This document shows, piece by piece, positions 22,162 through 34,657 of a stretch of 64,000 nucleotides of DNA. The notes beneath the pieces were generated by a model that worked only from the letters and a program-made list of their open reading frames with translations, had not been told where the DNA came from and did not search any database. Location: positions 35,915,502 through 35,979,501 of the forward strand of contig CM035808.1 in NCBI GenBank assembly GCA_020466095.1, written 5' to 3'. The stretch comes from Chlorops oryzae. Lineage: Eukaryota > Arthropoda > Insecta > Diptera > Chloropidae. The translations under genes and the position numbers were made by a program. Each line of letters starts with the position of its first letter. The first letter of the stretch is position 1.

Positions 22162-23204
22162 TGGCATTCAGACGGCATCGAAATCCCGGGATTTCGGCAC
22201 TTTTGAGGATTTCAGCCGATATCCAGTCGAAATCTAGCGGATTTCCCATACAAATGAATGTCAAACGAAATCCGCTCAGAAATTGAATTTCAACGAAATC
22301 CCAAGAGAAATCCGGAACAAACTGAATGCAACTCTGTCTTTTTCGATACGTATCGAAGAAATGCTGCAACACTACTGTCAAATTTTGAAAAAACCAAAGT
22401 AAACAAACAGGCAATGCTGCCACACGCAAACGAAAAATTCCCTACAAACTACAAAAAACAAAATCCCCACAATTCTTTACGTTTTTCCCTACCACAAATA
22501 TCGTTATATTTTTTTAAAAATAATATGCCTCTTGCATACAAAAATGTAGGAGTAGCCTTGAATATGGTAGGCTAATATTTTTGAGAATCTTTCAGGGTAG
22601 TCTGGAACTCCGAATCGTACTAAAGTCATTTGAAAAAAAATTTTTTTTTCTCAAAAATAAAAAGTTTCTTTCAAAACTTAAGTTTTTTTGTTGTGGTTCA
22701 AGTAAGAATGATTTCATTAAAATATGAATAGCCCTATTCTTGTAGCGATAAATAAAACAGTTTTCAATTTATTCAAAAAAAGCCTATACAAATGCTATTT
22801 CAATTTTCAAATTTGTAGACTATCGACGCTTAACGATAGCTTCGACCGAACTTTTTCACATAAACACAGTTTGGCATAGTTTTTATTTTGTCTTTTTAAT
22901 TTTGTGACAACCAAATTTATACAAAATTTATTAAATATTATGGAATACATCACAAAATCCGTACATTTGCCGATTTTAAGAAATCTATACTTTTGTCCCT
23001 ACAAGTCATTTTTTGTTTAAAAAAAAATCCCAAAAAAAATTTAAGGAAATTTCCCTTCAATTGGCAGCACTACAAACAGATGAATGGCTGTCAAACCAAA
23101 TCCTCTCAATGGCGATATTGTCGTGTTAACGCTTGGATTTCGATATGGATTTCTCGAAATCCAAGTGCCGAAATCCCGGGATTTCGATGGTCGTCTGAAT
23201 GGCA
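22162..23204. mobile_element. ~1.04-kb inverted-terminal element with palindromic GAAATCCCGGGATTTC ends
   Basis: The left end reads TGGCATTCAGACGGCATCG. The right end, reverse complemented, reads TGCCATTCAGACGACCATCG. Both are followed by GAAATCCCGGGATTTC and GGCACTT, giving about 40 bp of near-perfect inverted repeat. GAAATCC/GGATTTC motifs recur just inside both ends (22210-22320 and 23095-23165). The middle is AT-rich with no transposase. The flanks show no clear target-site duplication, so the superfamily is undetermined. Confidence 0.7.
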
Positions 23205-24744
23205 TATTAGTGCCTCTTTTGCGTCAAATAACCAAATAATAAAAAGCCCTTTTAGACGTCGACTTCGAACGCCAATGTCTTCCGAACGAATGTGTCGAGG
23301 TAAATTTAGCATTTTAAGTTGGAATTGACACGAACCAGCCAACAAGCGCTATCAATTTTTGTAAGATATGTACATTTAAAGACGTTTCCCCTCTCTCATC
23401 ATCGACGTCCTTTATACCCAAAAGGCACATTTCAAACCTGCTCAGAACGAATAACTCTCACTTTATTGTGACGACATCTTCAACTTTCAAACCGCCAGTC
23501 TTCCTTCTTAAATTTTATTGCCATTCTAGGGACATAACCCACTCCGCGTTATTCGCTCAGTTCGCAATCCTAGCACGTGTGCCCATGATCTTTTAAATTC
23601 TTCGAAAGCACCCACATGAAACAACGAAAACATGACATTCTTATGACCGCCAAGCTGAGCCGCTGCACCCATTGTGGTCGTTCTTGTTACGGCTATGCCA
23701 CTTGAACAATGCGTGGAAGTCCTTGTTATCGTTGTGATTGTTGACGACTACGAACGCTACGTGCCCGTTTATTGTTTGATGTGGATTTTAATTGAACTCA
23801 AGTTTTTGGTTTCTCGACAACAATGCAAAGAATGCAAAAAACTTGGGCAATTTTTAAACAAAATGCAAAACGGCAAAACGGAAATGAAAGAACGCCAACC
23901 AAATGAAATGTGAACAAAAACACGTTGCGCTCATTAAAACAGAAAAAAGGGAACGAACAGAAAAACAAAAAAAAACAAAAAAAAAAAGAAAAGAAAGTAA
24001 AAAGGGAAAGAAAAAAATCACAACCACCTTCTGATCATCGACCGCGTTTGGAAGGACGAAAAAAAAGTCCCTTTTTCCTTCACAAATAAAGCACATACTG
24101 ATAGAGGCAAGAGGAATTTTGCATCGCATATAAATAGTACATTCATGGTACATCCTTCAGCGTGGGACGAGCAAGTGAGTTTTTTAGAAGTGAAATTAAG
24201 TTTACTGAAAACAGCATTTTCGAAGGGCTCTCAATTTCAAATGAATTGGGAACGTACAATGCAAACCACACACACGGTTGCTTTTTAGCAGCTTTGCTGT
24301 CAAATAGAGTTGCCTTTCATCGTTCAAATCGTGAATGACGTTTCCAAAACGGTCCTCATAATAGGGTGCCTTTGTTTAGATGGCAATTTTTCTTATTTTT
24401 TCATTCTATTTATTTTTTTTTTATTTTTTTTTTAATTTTAGTTTTGTGTCCTATTGATTCATTAATTGAATGCTCTCATCTTCTTTCAAATATGTCTAAC
24501 AATATTTCATAGCATTAATTCCGTTTCTGTTTTCACCTGAGAGCTGGTAAATGATTTTCTTTCAAAGTCATTAATCTCGTTCTTTCTGAACATCTGCTCT
24601 CAATTTCTTTCAAATTTCTCAAATCAAGTCTTTTCGACATCTTCTGAAAGAGTTCTCATTTCATCTTACAAATTTCTACAATGCTTCAAAACTCTTTCAT
24701 GAAATTCTTTGTTATGCTCTTTTCATGGAGTCTCGATTTTCTAT
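23205..24744. other. No gene recognised
   Basis: Includes an A-rich stretch at 23938-24020 and T-rich stretches at 24390-24440 that grade into the polypyrimidine tract. No supported feature. Confidence 0.4.
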
Positions 24745-25410
24745 CTCTTTTTTTTTCTCTCTAACTCTATCTCTCTATTCTTTTCAATTCTCTCTTTTCT
24801 CTCTTTCATTCGTCTCTCTCTTCCTCTTTCTTTCTCTTCTATCTCTCTTTCATCTCTTTCTTCTCTTTCTCTCTCTTTCTCTCCTTTCTCTTTCTCTCCT
24901 TTCTCTCTTTCTTCTCTTCTCTCTCTTTTTCTCTCTTTTCTCTCTTCTCTCTCTCTTTCCTCTCCTCTTTTCTCTCTCTCTTCTTTCTCTTCTCTTCTCT
25001 CTCTTTCTCTCTCTCTTTCTCTCTCTCTTCTCTCTCTTTCTCTCTCTTTCTCTCTCTTTCTCTCCTCTTCTCTCTCTCTTCTCTCTCTTTCTCTCTCTCT
25101 TTCTCTCTCTTTCTCTCTCTTCTCTCTCTTTCTCTCTTTCTCTCTCTCTTCTCTCTTCTCTCTCTTCTCTCTTTTCTCTCTCTTTCTCTCTCTCTTTCTC
25201 TCTTCTTCTTCTCTCTCTTTCTCTCTCTTTTCTCTCTCTCTTTCTCTCTCTTTCTCTCTCTCTTTCTCTCTCTTTCTTCTCTCTCTCTTCTCTCTCTTTC
25301 TCTCTCTTTCTCTCTCTTTCTCTCTTCTCTCTCTTCTCTCTCTTCTCTCTCTTCTCTCTTTCTCTCTCTCTTCTCTCTCTTTCTCTCTCTTTTCTCTCTT
25401 TCTCTCTCTT

Positions 25411-25441
<31 letters not shown>

Positions 25442-25615
25442 CTTTCTCTCTCTTTCTTCTCTCTCTTCTTCTCTCTCTTCTCTCTCTTCTCTCTTCTCTC
25501 TCTCTTCTCTCTCTCTTTCTCTCTCTATTCTCTCTCTCTTTCTCTCTCTCTCTCTTTCTCTCTCTTTCTATCTCCTTCTATCTCTTTCTATCTATTTTAC
25601 TCTTTCTTTCTTTAG
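24745..25615. repeat. ~870-bp polypyrimidine (TCTCTTTC)n tract
   Basis: Almost pure C/T on the plus strand, made of TCTCTC and TCTTTC blocks of varying length, with only scattered A and G at the edges. The long serine/leucine/phenylalanine frames across it (up to 314 codons) come from the repeat and are not genes. The minus strand is a long GAGA tract, the kind of sequence bound by GAGA factor in flies. Homopurine-homopyrimidine DNA of this length can form triplex (H-DNA). Confidence 0.95.
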
Positions 25616-28600
25616 TATCCTTGAGGCGTCCTATAGCGTATTGCTGCCAGTGACACCTCATAGCTTCGATGGCTCCCTGGCCTCATCTCATAGACTAAAT
25701 CATTGTCCAACCGAAAGTGTAGACATGCCACAGAACTAACCTTGTGTTTGTATAAATCCTTAAGCATTGGATTCAAATCTTGCCTAGAAATCGGTATGTT
25801 TGAAAAATTTCAAATAAGCTTAAAAATAAATAAAAAATTTGAATGGTGACCTATTCGCTGATTCGAATGCAATCGTAACGAGAGGCGAAAGTGTTACATT
25901 GTAGCATCGAATAATTTGCATTCAATGCAAAAGACGGAGGCCAAAATGAACAAAATAAATAAATAAATCCTGCTTAATGTCACAATCAATCCGAAGTGGC
26001 ACAAAAAAGAAATAAGGCGCGCATACCGGTGACACAGAAACCCGAGAGCCGCATGCTTCGAAGGGGTTCACATTTGGATATGAAAAGTCTCTATGTCTAC
26101 CTTTGCGAGCAGCAGCGGTGCGCTGAGTGATTGAACTTGAATGACTTGAATGACGGCCGAATGGCAACAAATCAGTGCACGAAGCTAAATCGGAACAAAA
26201 AGAAAAAAATTTCAATTCGATGCCTGGTGATGAAATGTTAACCCCTATTAGTGAGGCTTTGAGCGCGCATTTAGTTGTTCACTTCGGAGTTTCACTTTGC
26301 GCGATGATGCGTTAAATCAGGACAATAATAATAATAACAACAAAAAGAAATGCCAACGAAGCGAGACGAAGGACACTGGCTGGCGGCGGCAGCAGTGGTG
26401 GTTGCCGCGCTGGCATGAAAGAGCTCAGCCACTCGAAAGGGATCACAGCTGGGACAACTTACTGCTATAGCGAGTGAGCAGAAGTGCAAGCAGTGATTTC
26501 TATTTTATCCTTTTTTTTTTTATATATATATAATTTTAATCCGCCAGGAGCATAAGTTTCCATCAATTTGAAAAATAAAAGCAAAACATTAGTCATGTAT
26601 ACGTGCATAAGTGGAAAGAACACGAAGAGTTGGAAAGAAATTAGAAAATTCATATGACAATGTACGCGCGGATCTAAATCCTTGCAGCTTTAAATGCAAC
26701 AACGGCAGAAAGAGCGAGAGAGAGAGAGAGAGAGAGTTAGGGCGATAGAGCGAGATTTAACCCACTAGCATCGCAAGTGCGTCCAATGGATCGACGATTG
26801 CTTTGTGCTTCTTCTTTTATTTTGGCCTTATTTAAATTTCTACTTATGACGCTTAGGCAAATGCGTTGTCAATGGAATGAAAAGCTCTGGCAGGGTGGCT
26901 GGACGGCATCCTGTTTCTGGGGTGCGTCGTAAATTTCTCGACGTCAACATAGCGAACCATAATTGCACTCAATGTCCTCTTGGATGAATTTCGATTTGAA
27001 TGGATGGGAAGTTGAACGGCTGTTCGAGTTACGTGATTGGATGCTGATATATTCTGTTCCACGTGTTGGCTTCATCTACTGTGCGGTATCTGTGGCCGCC
27101 GACGTTTACCATTAAGTCTTGTTCTTAATGCGGTTGATTGGGATTTCCAGCTTTTTTGTTCGCCTCATCACCCCCAACCGGGCTCGGTTGTGCACAGTTT
27201 GCGTGTTGTGGGTGCTGACAGTTTTCGTAGTGCTGGTCATATAGTCGTGGTTACTGCGTCTATTCAATGAAATAGCTTGCTGAACAATCGTTTCGGAGGT
27301 TGTATTTGGAAAATCAAAATTGAATGAAAGCAATAATAAAAAAATTTCTCTATGGAATATTATTGGAAATTTTCGTTGGTCAGCATTTGGGCTTGAATGT
27401 ATTTAATATATTTTTTATATATTTTTTTTATTACTTTTAGACTTTAAGAAAGCTACGTTGAGCGATCTAAGTATATCACGAAAAATTTGAAAAGGGGGAG
27501 TTTTCATCGACAGTCAGGTTTATGTCCATCAAAACAAATTTTATGATCAAACAACGAAGACGGATTTGATCCTCGGAACTCTCGTTTTCAATTCCTGTGC
27601 TCAACCTCGAGACCGTGTTTGCTAAATTGAAATTCAGGGATTTTTTCGTTTACGTATAATTTTAAGATCAAATGGATTGTTATTTTATTTTGATTTCGTA
27701 TTGCTCCGAATGGATGAAGAAGGCATTACTCCTTCATTGGTCGATTAAGGTATTGCTCCATATATCATTTTAGAGCATACGATTATAAATATCACTCGAA
27801 ATTTTTGAGTCTTTTTAAACTCAAATATATTAATGCGGAAGGAGTTATATATAACTCTAATATGGGGTCCTTCAGTACATGATTCCGGATTCATATAGGA
27901 CGACGTTCGGAAGAAGGGAAGCACGTTCATTTTGGACTCCTGAATGATTTAATTATGAGGGCTGACACTCCTAATAAGTTTAAATAAATGACACATTTCG
28001 GACTCCCAATGTTTGCTGAGTTAAAAATAGATTCAAAAATCTTTTAACACAATCAATTCTTTGGTCGAATCTTAATATTTTCTTCAAGTAAAAATTTCCT
28101 TTTTACCAGCTTAAAGAGAACAAGACAATAAATTTCCTTAATAAAATATAGAAGTAGAAATAAATTGAAACGAATTCTCTGCGAATTTTCTTCAATTTCC
28201 ATCACTTAAAAGGAAACCAGGAAGCGAGTTATATTTTAACGCTCCACTTCAAACTGTTGCTGGTATCCTTCCTGTTTCCGGTTAAGAAGCAAACGCCAAA
28301 AAAAAAACAACCAACCGAGCTTATTTTTTCACACCAACATCAAAGTAAAATCCTCCTGCAGCAAAGTAAAAACAAGAAAATAAAATGAGAAGAAAGAAAT
28401 TTTCTATTGGAGTTCATTCAAACGTTTGGTATTGATGGACCTTCGGAGCGCTATATTAAACATAAGAATTTTAAAAATGGTAAAATTTCAAAGACCGAAA
28501 TCAGAAAAGTCAGAAATATTCCAACCTTTTGGTAGGGTTACGATCGGTTTCGCCTCACAACACAAAATGCACTGAGGAATTCCTCAGACTTCAGACATTA

Positions 28601-31600
28601 AATGTCTCCCAATATAAAAATAAGAACACTGCTTTTAGATTTACAAACTGATTAATGACTGATTTCCTACAAAAATTCAACACATCCGAACATACGGAAT
28701 CAATTTTAATCATCGCCGAATTTGATTGTAATTGTTTCAATACGTTGGCATTTGCTGAATATTGACTGAAACGACTGCTCGCGCTGTTGAAAATCAGGTA
28801 TGACTCCTTTCGAATAGGTATTTTTCTTCAGAAAAAAGGACATAAACCTCTCGCCCTACATAATTGCTTTACTCATATGATACCCTATTGTAGAGTACTT
28901 AAAAAAGTACGAATATCTCCCTACATCCTCTTACTTACTTACCCGGACGTCCTTTGGAAGTGGAAAAAGGTCTCAAACGGCATTTGAAAATAAAAAAGTC
29001 CACAAAAAGTGTAGTAAATTGAAACAAAAAAACAAAAAAATATCCGCAAAAGTAAACCCGGAATATTTTGTATATTTTTGTGTTAAACCAGAAAATGGCT
29101 TTTCTTCGGTTTACAAATGTAAAAATAGGGAGAAATATTGGACTGAAAAAAAATTGGAAAAAAATCTCTGAGAGTATGACAATTTCTCTTTAAAAAAAAA
29201 TTGTATCTGATGCGTGTTCTCCAAGGATAACAAATGGAAACGGGGGAAAAAATATTCGAGTCTACAAGTCCTTTACTGTGTAAATGTGTGCGCCTTGCGA
29301 ATAAAAAAAAAGAAAAATATCATCATCAAAGCGAGCGGATTTGCTTTCGCAGTAAATTGAATTATAACCGAGAGACTACCGAAAGCATCAGGAGATATAC
29401 TCTGAGTGTACCCATATCCAAGCGGCAAGGCAATTATCCGAGGCAAATGTCGTTTTTATTTTGCACAAATTAAATTTTCAACGACACAACAGAAGCGGAA
29501 ATTGCTTAATATTTGCACTGTTCGCAAGATGGCAACGAGAAGAATAGAAAAGAAGAATGGGAATGGGAATTTGCGCATTTCTTTTCACATTCTCGAATTA
29601 TGATATACCCATGTCAGAGGAACTCGAAGGATGTGTGTTTACCGTTGGCATTAAGAAGTCAACAAACAAAGCGCAATGGGCGACGAAAAGGTGTCACATC
29701 GATACCTAAACATTTCATACATATGTATGCGCCCGTTTAGAGCAAATGCAGGGAAAGGTGCAACGCTATTCGGGACATCGCATCTCATCATCACTTCTCG
29801 TCTTGGGCCCATAATCTTCCAGGTAAATTGTTTTAATCCTTTTGTACTCTCTGCTTTTGTGATGTAATGTGAGATCAGTTGTCGTCACTTTCGATTTCGA
29901 TTGCAATTTTTGTGTGATGTTCAAATCGAAATTTTCTTTTCGGCTTTTGCTTCTGTGCATATATACTTACATATATTTTTCTTGGGCAAATATGGTATTC
30001 TCCCATGCATATTTTAATAGGATCATGGTAGGTATTAACGGTTTTCAAAATATGAATGGCTGACCATTTCCTGCTGGTTTTATGAACCACAAGTCGGCAA
30101 AGTTCTGTGAGTATATGAAAATATCCGATAAGCCAAAGAGCTACTGGAAAAATTTGAATGAATTTGTGTTCTCTTGAGTTGACATGCATACATGGAAAAT
30201 ACATACCTATAAAACTGTTGATCTTTGGAAAAATTCCTGGCAACAATCCGAACAAACGTTTAAAGATAAAAGCGTATCCTTTGAAAAAAAAAATGGCTTT
30301 CATCGGTCATAGCTGTAGGGGAATTCACAGAGCAATCTATCGAAGTGTTTTATAATAAACCACACAGCAATGACAATCTTCAATAGAGCCTAGGATCGCT
30401 GTTCCAATCGAGTAAGCTAATCCCGAGCAATGGTCTTCAAATGCGCGTACTTTGCGCTGCGAGCAGGCCCCAAGAAATAAATCACCATCCTTGGGAAGAT
30501 GGTTTCTTTGGTCCCTCAATGAGTTTAATGGAAAGAGCAATGCAAAAAGAAGGTCCTAAGAGACCCAAAGAACTCCGAATAGGAAAAAATATTTCGTGCC
30601 ATTTCATGAATTTCCAAAAGTAGGACCAAAAACAAAGTTCACCTGCGTGAGTTGAAGAACCTCCCTCGGAAGCTGTGGGACCAGTTGCCTGCAAAACCGC
30701 CTTCTTTGATATACCATTCATTTTACATAAGTAAGTCATACATTACCGTACGTGAGCATGCGCAGTTGGGCTAACCTCATGACATGTTGCAGTTGAAATA
30801 AATCATATCAACTCATTCCCGGAGCCTTAATGATCCTTCGCCGAGAGTCTGTAAACTATTTCTGATATTAATGTTGCACATATGTTTGCAAAGCTTCATA
30901 CAGACATACAATATATATTTCGATAGGAAAATCGAAAAAACACAATGCAGAGGAAAGAAAAAAGGAAATCAAGAAGTCGCCTTGCACGTTGCAACCCCTT
31001 CCTCTACAGCACCTTAAAACCGGCGCAGAAGCGAATTTTTCCGCTGCGAGTCGCTTTCAGACTCAGACTCAGATCCGAATGCGTATCAACCAGCTGTGAC
31101 CTTTGCGTTAATGACGCAGGCACAAGTGTACATTATTACACCTTTTTTTTTATTTCACGACATCACAGCGTCAGTGGCAACACAAGAAATTGTCATAAAA
31201 AAAAAACAAGAAACAGAAGCGAAAAAATGAATGAATAAACGAAAGACGAAATGAGAATTTTCACGCTTCAGATTCTCTCGTCGCCCGACATCTTTTTTTT
31301 TTCCTGAAGACCCACTATGAACGGCAAAATGCCGTAGAAAAAATGCGTTTAATTGAAAATTATCGCAATACGGTTGTCACGCAATTACGCGAGAAGGAGA
31401 CGGGAAAGCGAAGCTGGCTCTACGACGCGTTGCGTTGTCCTTATTAACGCACGAACAGCGAAATTCGTCGGTAGGCCGGTTGCCGGGCGAGCGAGTGTAT
31501 GGTTTGCCACGCGTGTTAACCCGCAGGTTGTCATGGCTGTGGTGATAATTTCGCAATAAATTAGAGAATCGACAAGCACAAGCGAACAGGCTTATTCGTC

Positions 31601-32401
31601 GTCGGTGATATGCAAGCTGATACGGATTTTCTTATCAAAAGTAATCGAAATTTCAACAATTTACAACAGTTTCCGGTTTGAATTAAAAATAAATAAAAAA
31701 AAATAAAACCAGAATGAGGCCAATGACAAGCGGGTTAAACAATTTTTTTTAAATAATTCATCAATTGCTGAATTTTGATGAAATTATGAATTAACGCTGA
31801 CGTTTTGCCAGGTATAAGTCTGTGTTGAAATGTGAAATCAAAGTATCTTGGAGTCTCAATTGGAAGGGTTAATGCTTAGGCTGTATTGATCTGTCACAAT
31901 TACACGAATTCAAGGCCCTAAATGAGAGAAAATAAGAGCAGGAAACACTGAAAATAACTTCCTATATTCCCTATCTAACTGCTAAGGCCTCCGCTCTTAA
32001 GCTGTGGCCGCTGGGTGGGTACGCATGCCAGTGCTGAGACTGTGCAAACTGTTACCCCAGGCGCATACAAAGAAAAAGCATTTCGAGATGGGTTCTTGGG
32101 TATTACAAAATTATATGGTGGAATATTTACTCGCGTTCTTCGAGCGCATCGCCTATGAAAGATGTTTTTGCAAATGAAAAGAAATCACAGAACCACTTCA
32201 AATGCGCGTTGTTAGGCTGCGACCACAGCCTTACTGGCAGCCTTGCGGCTCATTTTAGGACCGAATAAGCGACAAAGGCATTCTCTTTTTGACCTAGTTA
32301 GTTACTTTAGTGCGGCTGCCACTATAAAAGGTGACACACTTAAGCCTTATATTGGCCCGTTGTGATATCACGAGGGAAATAAGACAACAAAAACATCCAC
32401 G
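25616..32401. other. 6.8-kb stretch with no gene recognised
   Basis: Only simple repeats stand out: (GA)n at about 26713-26738, a TA run near 26520-26532, and a near-palindrome around TTATATATAA at about 27840-27857. Numerous 60-140-codon frames were scanned on both strands. None has a recognisable domain or signal sequence, and none is repeated in the window. Confidence 0.4.
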
Positions 32402-32474
32402 ACCGAAATTGTAGTTGAACCCAGAGCCTCTTACATCGTAAGTTGGCATCTCAACCAACCTCAAGCTGTTCTAA
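32402..32474 (-). repeat. tRNA-like sequence, possibly a SINE head
   Basis: On the minus strand, AGCTTGAGGTTGGTTGAGATGCC resembles a tRNA D-arm/box A. GGGTTCAACTACA, about 40 nt further on, resembles box B. The acceptor arms do not pair convincingly, so it is not a functional tRNA. A SINE body was not identified. Confidence 0.3.
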
Positions 32475-32722
32475 CAGGGCTTCTGAAAGGCTCAAAATTA
32501 TGTACCAAGAACTTTTCGTTTTCATCAGTCATGAATCAACTGTTGTCTGTAGAGGGGAATATCCTCAAAACTAAGAAATTTTCATGGGAAAAAGTTTCAA
32601 AATCAGTTTTAGGTTTTGTTTTGAAGCACTCAGGGTATGTATTCTCTGAAGAACTGATGTCCTCAAGATTAGGTGTCGTATTTAAATTTCCTCTAGGACT
32701 TTGCCAGAGGTCAGACAGGATT

Positions 32723-32816
32723 TATACCCGACACACTCTGTTTCGAGGGTATATTGCGTTTGTGTGGTTGTGTGTAACACCCAGAACTGTCGAGATAGAC
32801 CATACAATATACACTT
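32723..32816 (+). mobile_element. Mini-me/DINE-like element (type 1), 5' piece of an interrupted copy
   Basis: Starts TATACCCGACACACTCTG with the pairing GAGGGTATA, the same 5' hairpin as the complete copy at 45062. It continues through TGTAACACCCAGAACTGTCGAG to CCATACAATATACACTT, where the TA tract begins and the copy is interrupted. It resumes at 35562. The two pieces add up to about 830 bp, the length of the uninterrupted copy at 45062-45894. Confidence 0.75.
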
Positions 32817-33429
32817 GATCCTCTTTTTACGTCGGTATACTGGGACTCAAAAAAGATTACCGTGCTGTAAAAATTAAGCCGTATAAAAAAACCCCTTTTT
32901 TCATGCAAAACTTCTTATTCGTTCCATATTTTCGAAAAATACCGCGTAAAAATAAAATCCGCGTAAAAAAAAACTATATTCCCATACAAAATATCTAACT
33001 CGTTCCAACTCAGCACAAAAAAATTCATTAACTTGGCAATGTTTAGCAATACCTGCTATCCTTTCGCCACTCTGAATTTTATCTAATATCTTTATTTTTT
33101 CCGTCAAATTAAATTTTTTACGCATTTTCGCCATTTGGTCACATATGTTTGTAATTTTCTGTTCCTTTCAAACCGAAAATATATGTTTTTGACATTTCAC
33201 TTGTTTCTCTTCAACAGCAACAGAGTTGCATTTTATTGAATGCGAGTAGACGACTATTTTCGCAATTATGTTTACGAAATGCACATAAATTACGCAAAAG
33301 AAAAAATTGAATACATACGAAAAACCGCGTAAAAATAATAAAACCGCGTAAAAAAAGTAATTGGGAGATGTTTTTAAAAACCGCGTAAAAAAAACCGCGT
33401 AAAAATAATCCGCGTAAAAAGAGGATATA
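32817..33429 (-). mobile_element. Pogo/Tigger-like non-autonomous element with CCGCGTAAAA repeats
   Basis: Inverted ends ATCCTCTTTTTACG (from 32818) and CGTAAAAAGAGGAT (33413-33426). The sequence ATACACTT occurs on both sides (32809-32816 and 33430-33437). CCGCGTAAAAA recurs six or more times in subterminal positions (32943-32970 and 33325-33420). A truncated HTH coding piece lies on the minus strand. The coding piece suggests pogo/Tigger, but those duplicate TA, so the 8-bp repeat is puzzling and the exact ends remain open. Confidence 0.6.
33024..33134 (-). pseudogene. Truncated pogo/Tigger transposase N-terminus (psq-type HTH)
   Basis: About 37 codons encode a basic start (MAKMRKKFNL), then TEKIKILDKIQSGERIAGIA and KHCQVNE. 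This is the typical N-terminal psq/CENP-B-like helix-turn-helix of pogo/Tigger transposases, whose role is binding the transposon ends. After VNE the similarity stops abruptly. The remaining open frame to 32901 is subterminal repeat translated by chance. The CENP-B core HTH and the DDE catalytic domain are absent. It is an internally deleted derivative that cannot encode a transposase. Confidence 0.6.
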
Positions 33430-33444
33430 ATACACTTATATATA

Positions 33445-33630
33445 TGTCGGAGGACAACCAACTTGTAGCGCTGCATTCAAGGAAGGATCGTTTATAGATC
33501 CTGTTCCCAAAGAAGGATCACGTCCTGATCCCATAGCCAAAGAAGGATCGCTGTTATTTGTTTGCTCATTGGTTGAGCGCAGTGTGTTTCGTAGTTGTCT
33601 TTTCATTTTATGCTATTTCGGATATTCTCG
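33445..33630 (-). repeat. Truncated 3' LTR
   Basis: Matches 34658-34843 almost base for base up to ATATTCTCGAATC, then joins RT-coding sequence at 33631. The matching sequence includes repeated GGATC palindromes. Small differences (AAAGAAGG versus AAAGAGG; GGTTGAG versus GGTTTGAG) show limited divergence between the LTRs, so insertion is fairly recent. Confidence 0.85.
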
Positions 33631-33866
33631 AATCTTTCATTAGGGCTTAGTCTATATGGCCGCCTTTGCACAGTTTTTCTCGAGTCAATCAATCTGATCT
33701 TCATTTCGCCTACACTAACCCTTGTAGAAGGGATCCCTTTAATGAAAAATTTTGAGTATTTCTTTAAAAGTGACGTTAATTCATTTTTTTCTTCTCCAAC
33801 AAGTTCGGTATAAATATCAGTAATTTCTTCATCAGTCTGGCATTGGTTTATCGTTTTGATTCTCAC
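33631..33866 (-). pseudogene. Gypsy reverse transcriptase, N-terminal fragment
   Basis: The minus-strand frame ends with VSVGEMKIRLIDSRKTVQ, then RRPYRLSPNER, the conserved lead-in of Ty3/Gypsy reverse transcriptase (RPYRLSPxE). It breaks off where the deletion joins it to the truncated LTR, before any YxDD catalytic motif. It overlaps the protease frame by a few bases in a different frame. In an intact element this region and the protease form one pol polyprotein, so a frameshift between them is likely. Confidence 0.75.
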
Positions 33867-34330
33867 AATTTTAAAATTGTCGGTGCAATGACTACATTAT
33901 AGCCTTGGCTGAGTATTTCGCGGCCTATAATAATGTCATTTTTCAAATGTATATCAGGCACTAAATGAAATAATATTTCTATACAATTGTCATTAATTAC
34001 TACACTGCTTAGTACTTGTACAGTGCTGTATATGCCACTATCACCAATGCCTTTCAACATAACTATGTTATTAATTCTTTTGCCAAAAAATTTTTTACTT
34101 ATCTTATCTTTCATCAGGGAACATTCGGCTCCAGAGTCAAAAGTGATGTCGAAGGTCTCATTTCGGTGTTCCATGCGTCCTTTCGGTTCGACAATGTAAC
34201 AGTTTTCCACTCTTTTCTCACGGCTCACAATTTTTCCACCTTTAGCCTCATTTTTTATACATTTGGTTGATATGTGCCCAGGTTCTCCACACTTGAAGCA
34301 AATTATGTTTGATTTGTCACGGTATCGATC
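33863..34330 (-). pseudogene. Gypsy second zinc knuckle and aspartic protease
   Basis: A CCHC zinc knuckle CFKCGEPGHISTKC (C-x2-C-x4-H-x4-C; about 34262-34303) is followed in frame by a retropepsin-type protease. Its active-site triad is D-S-G in FDSGAECSLM, and IIIGREIL forms the C-terminal hydrophobic-glycine motif. The protease processes Gag-Pol. The frame is open through both parts but is out of register with the first zinc knuckle upstream, pointing to a one-base indel near 34350-34365. It is part of the deleted element at 33445-34992. Confidence 0.8.
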
Positions 34331-34335
34331 GTTAT

Positions 34336-34657
34336 TTAGTTCATTTCTATACGTTGGGTGACTACGCTGTTTTTATCTCTGCATTCAGCCATTTTGTGAC
34401 CCAATTTTCCACAAAAATGACACTTAACCGTTGAAAGCTTTTGCCGTTTAAATTCAGGAGCGGATTCTGTTAGCATGTTTTTTCGTTTGTTAAATGTGAA
34501 TGCCCTTAATTCACATTGCAATTCGGCCCTGGTCGTCAGCTTTGATGTAAACGTTAAACGCTGCAATCTGCCGTCAAAATTGGCCAAGTGAGCAAGTGCC
34601 AATGCAACAGCAATTTCTTCTACATTCATTTCACGCCATTTTGTGATGATTTTCTGA
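34336..34657 (-). pseudogene. Gypsy Gag C-terminal fragment with zinc knuckle
   Basis: After leaving the LTR the minus-strand frame reads a helical gag tail (about 85 codons, including LTTRAELQCELRAF). It then has the nucleocapsid knuckle CHFCGKLGHKMAEC (C-x2-C-x4-H-x4-C). The capsid and N-terminal gag regions are missing: the frame runs straight into LTR sequence, so a start Met inside the LTR is not authentic. A frameshift separates it from the second knuckle. This is a remnant and is not expected to form particles. Confidence 0.75.

Noticed and set aside
24709..25653. Open frames of 314 and 296 codons on the plus strand
   Set aside because: They are translations of the TCTCTTTC tract in two registers, almost only S, L and F. 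No protein family supports them.
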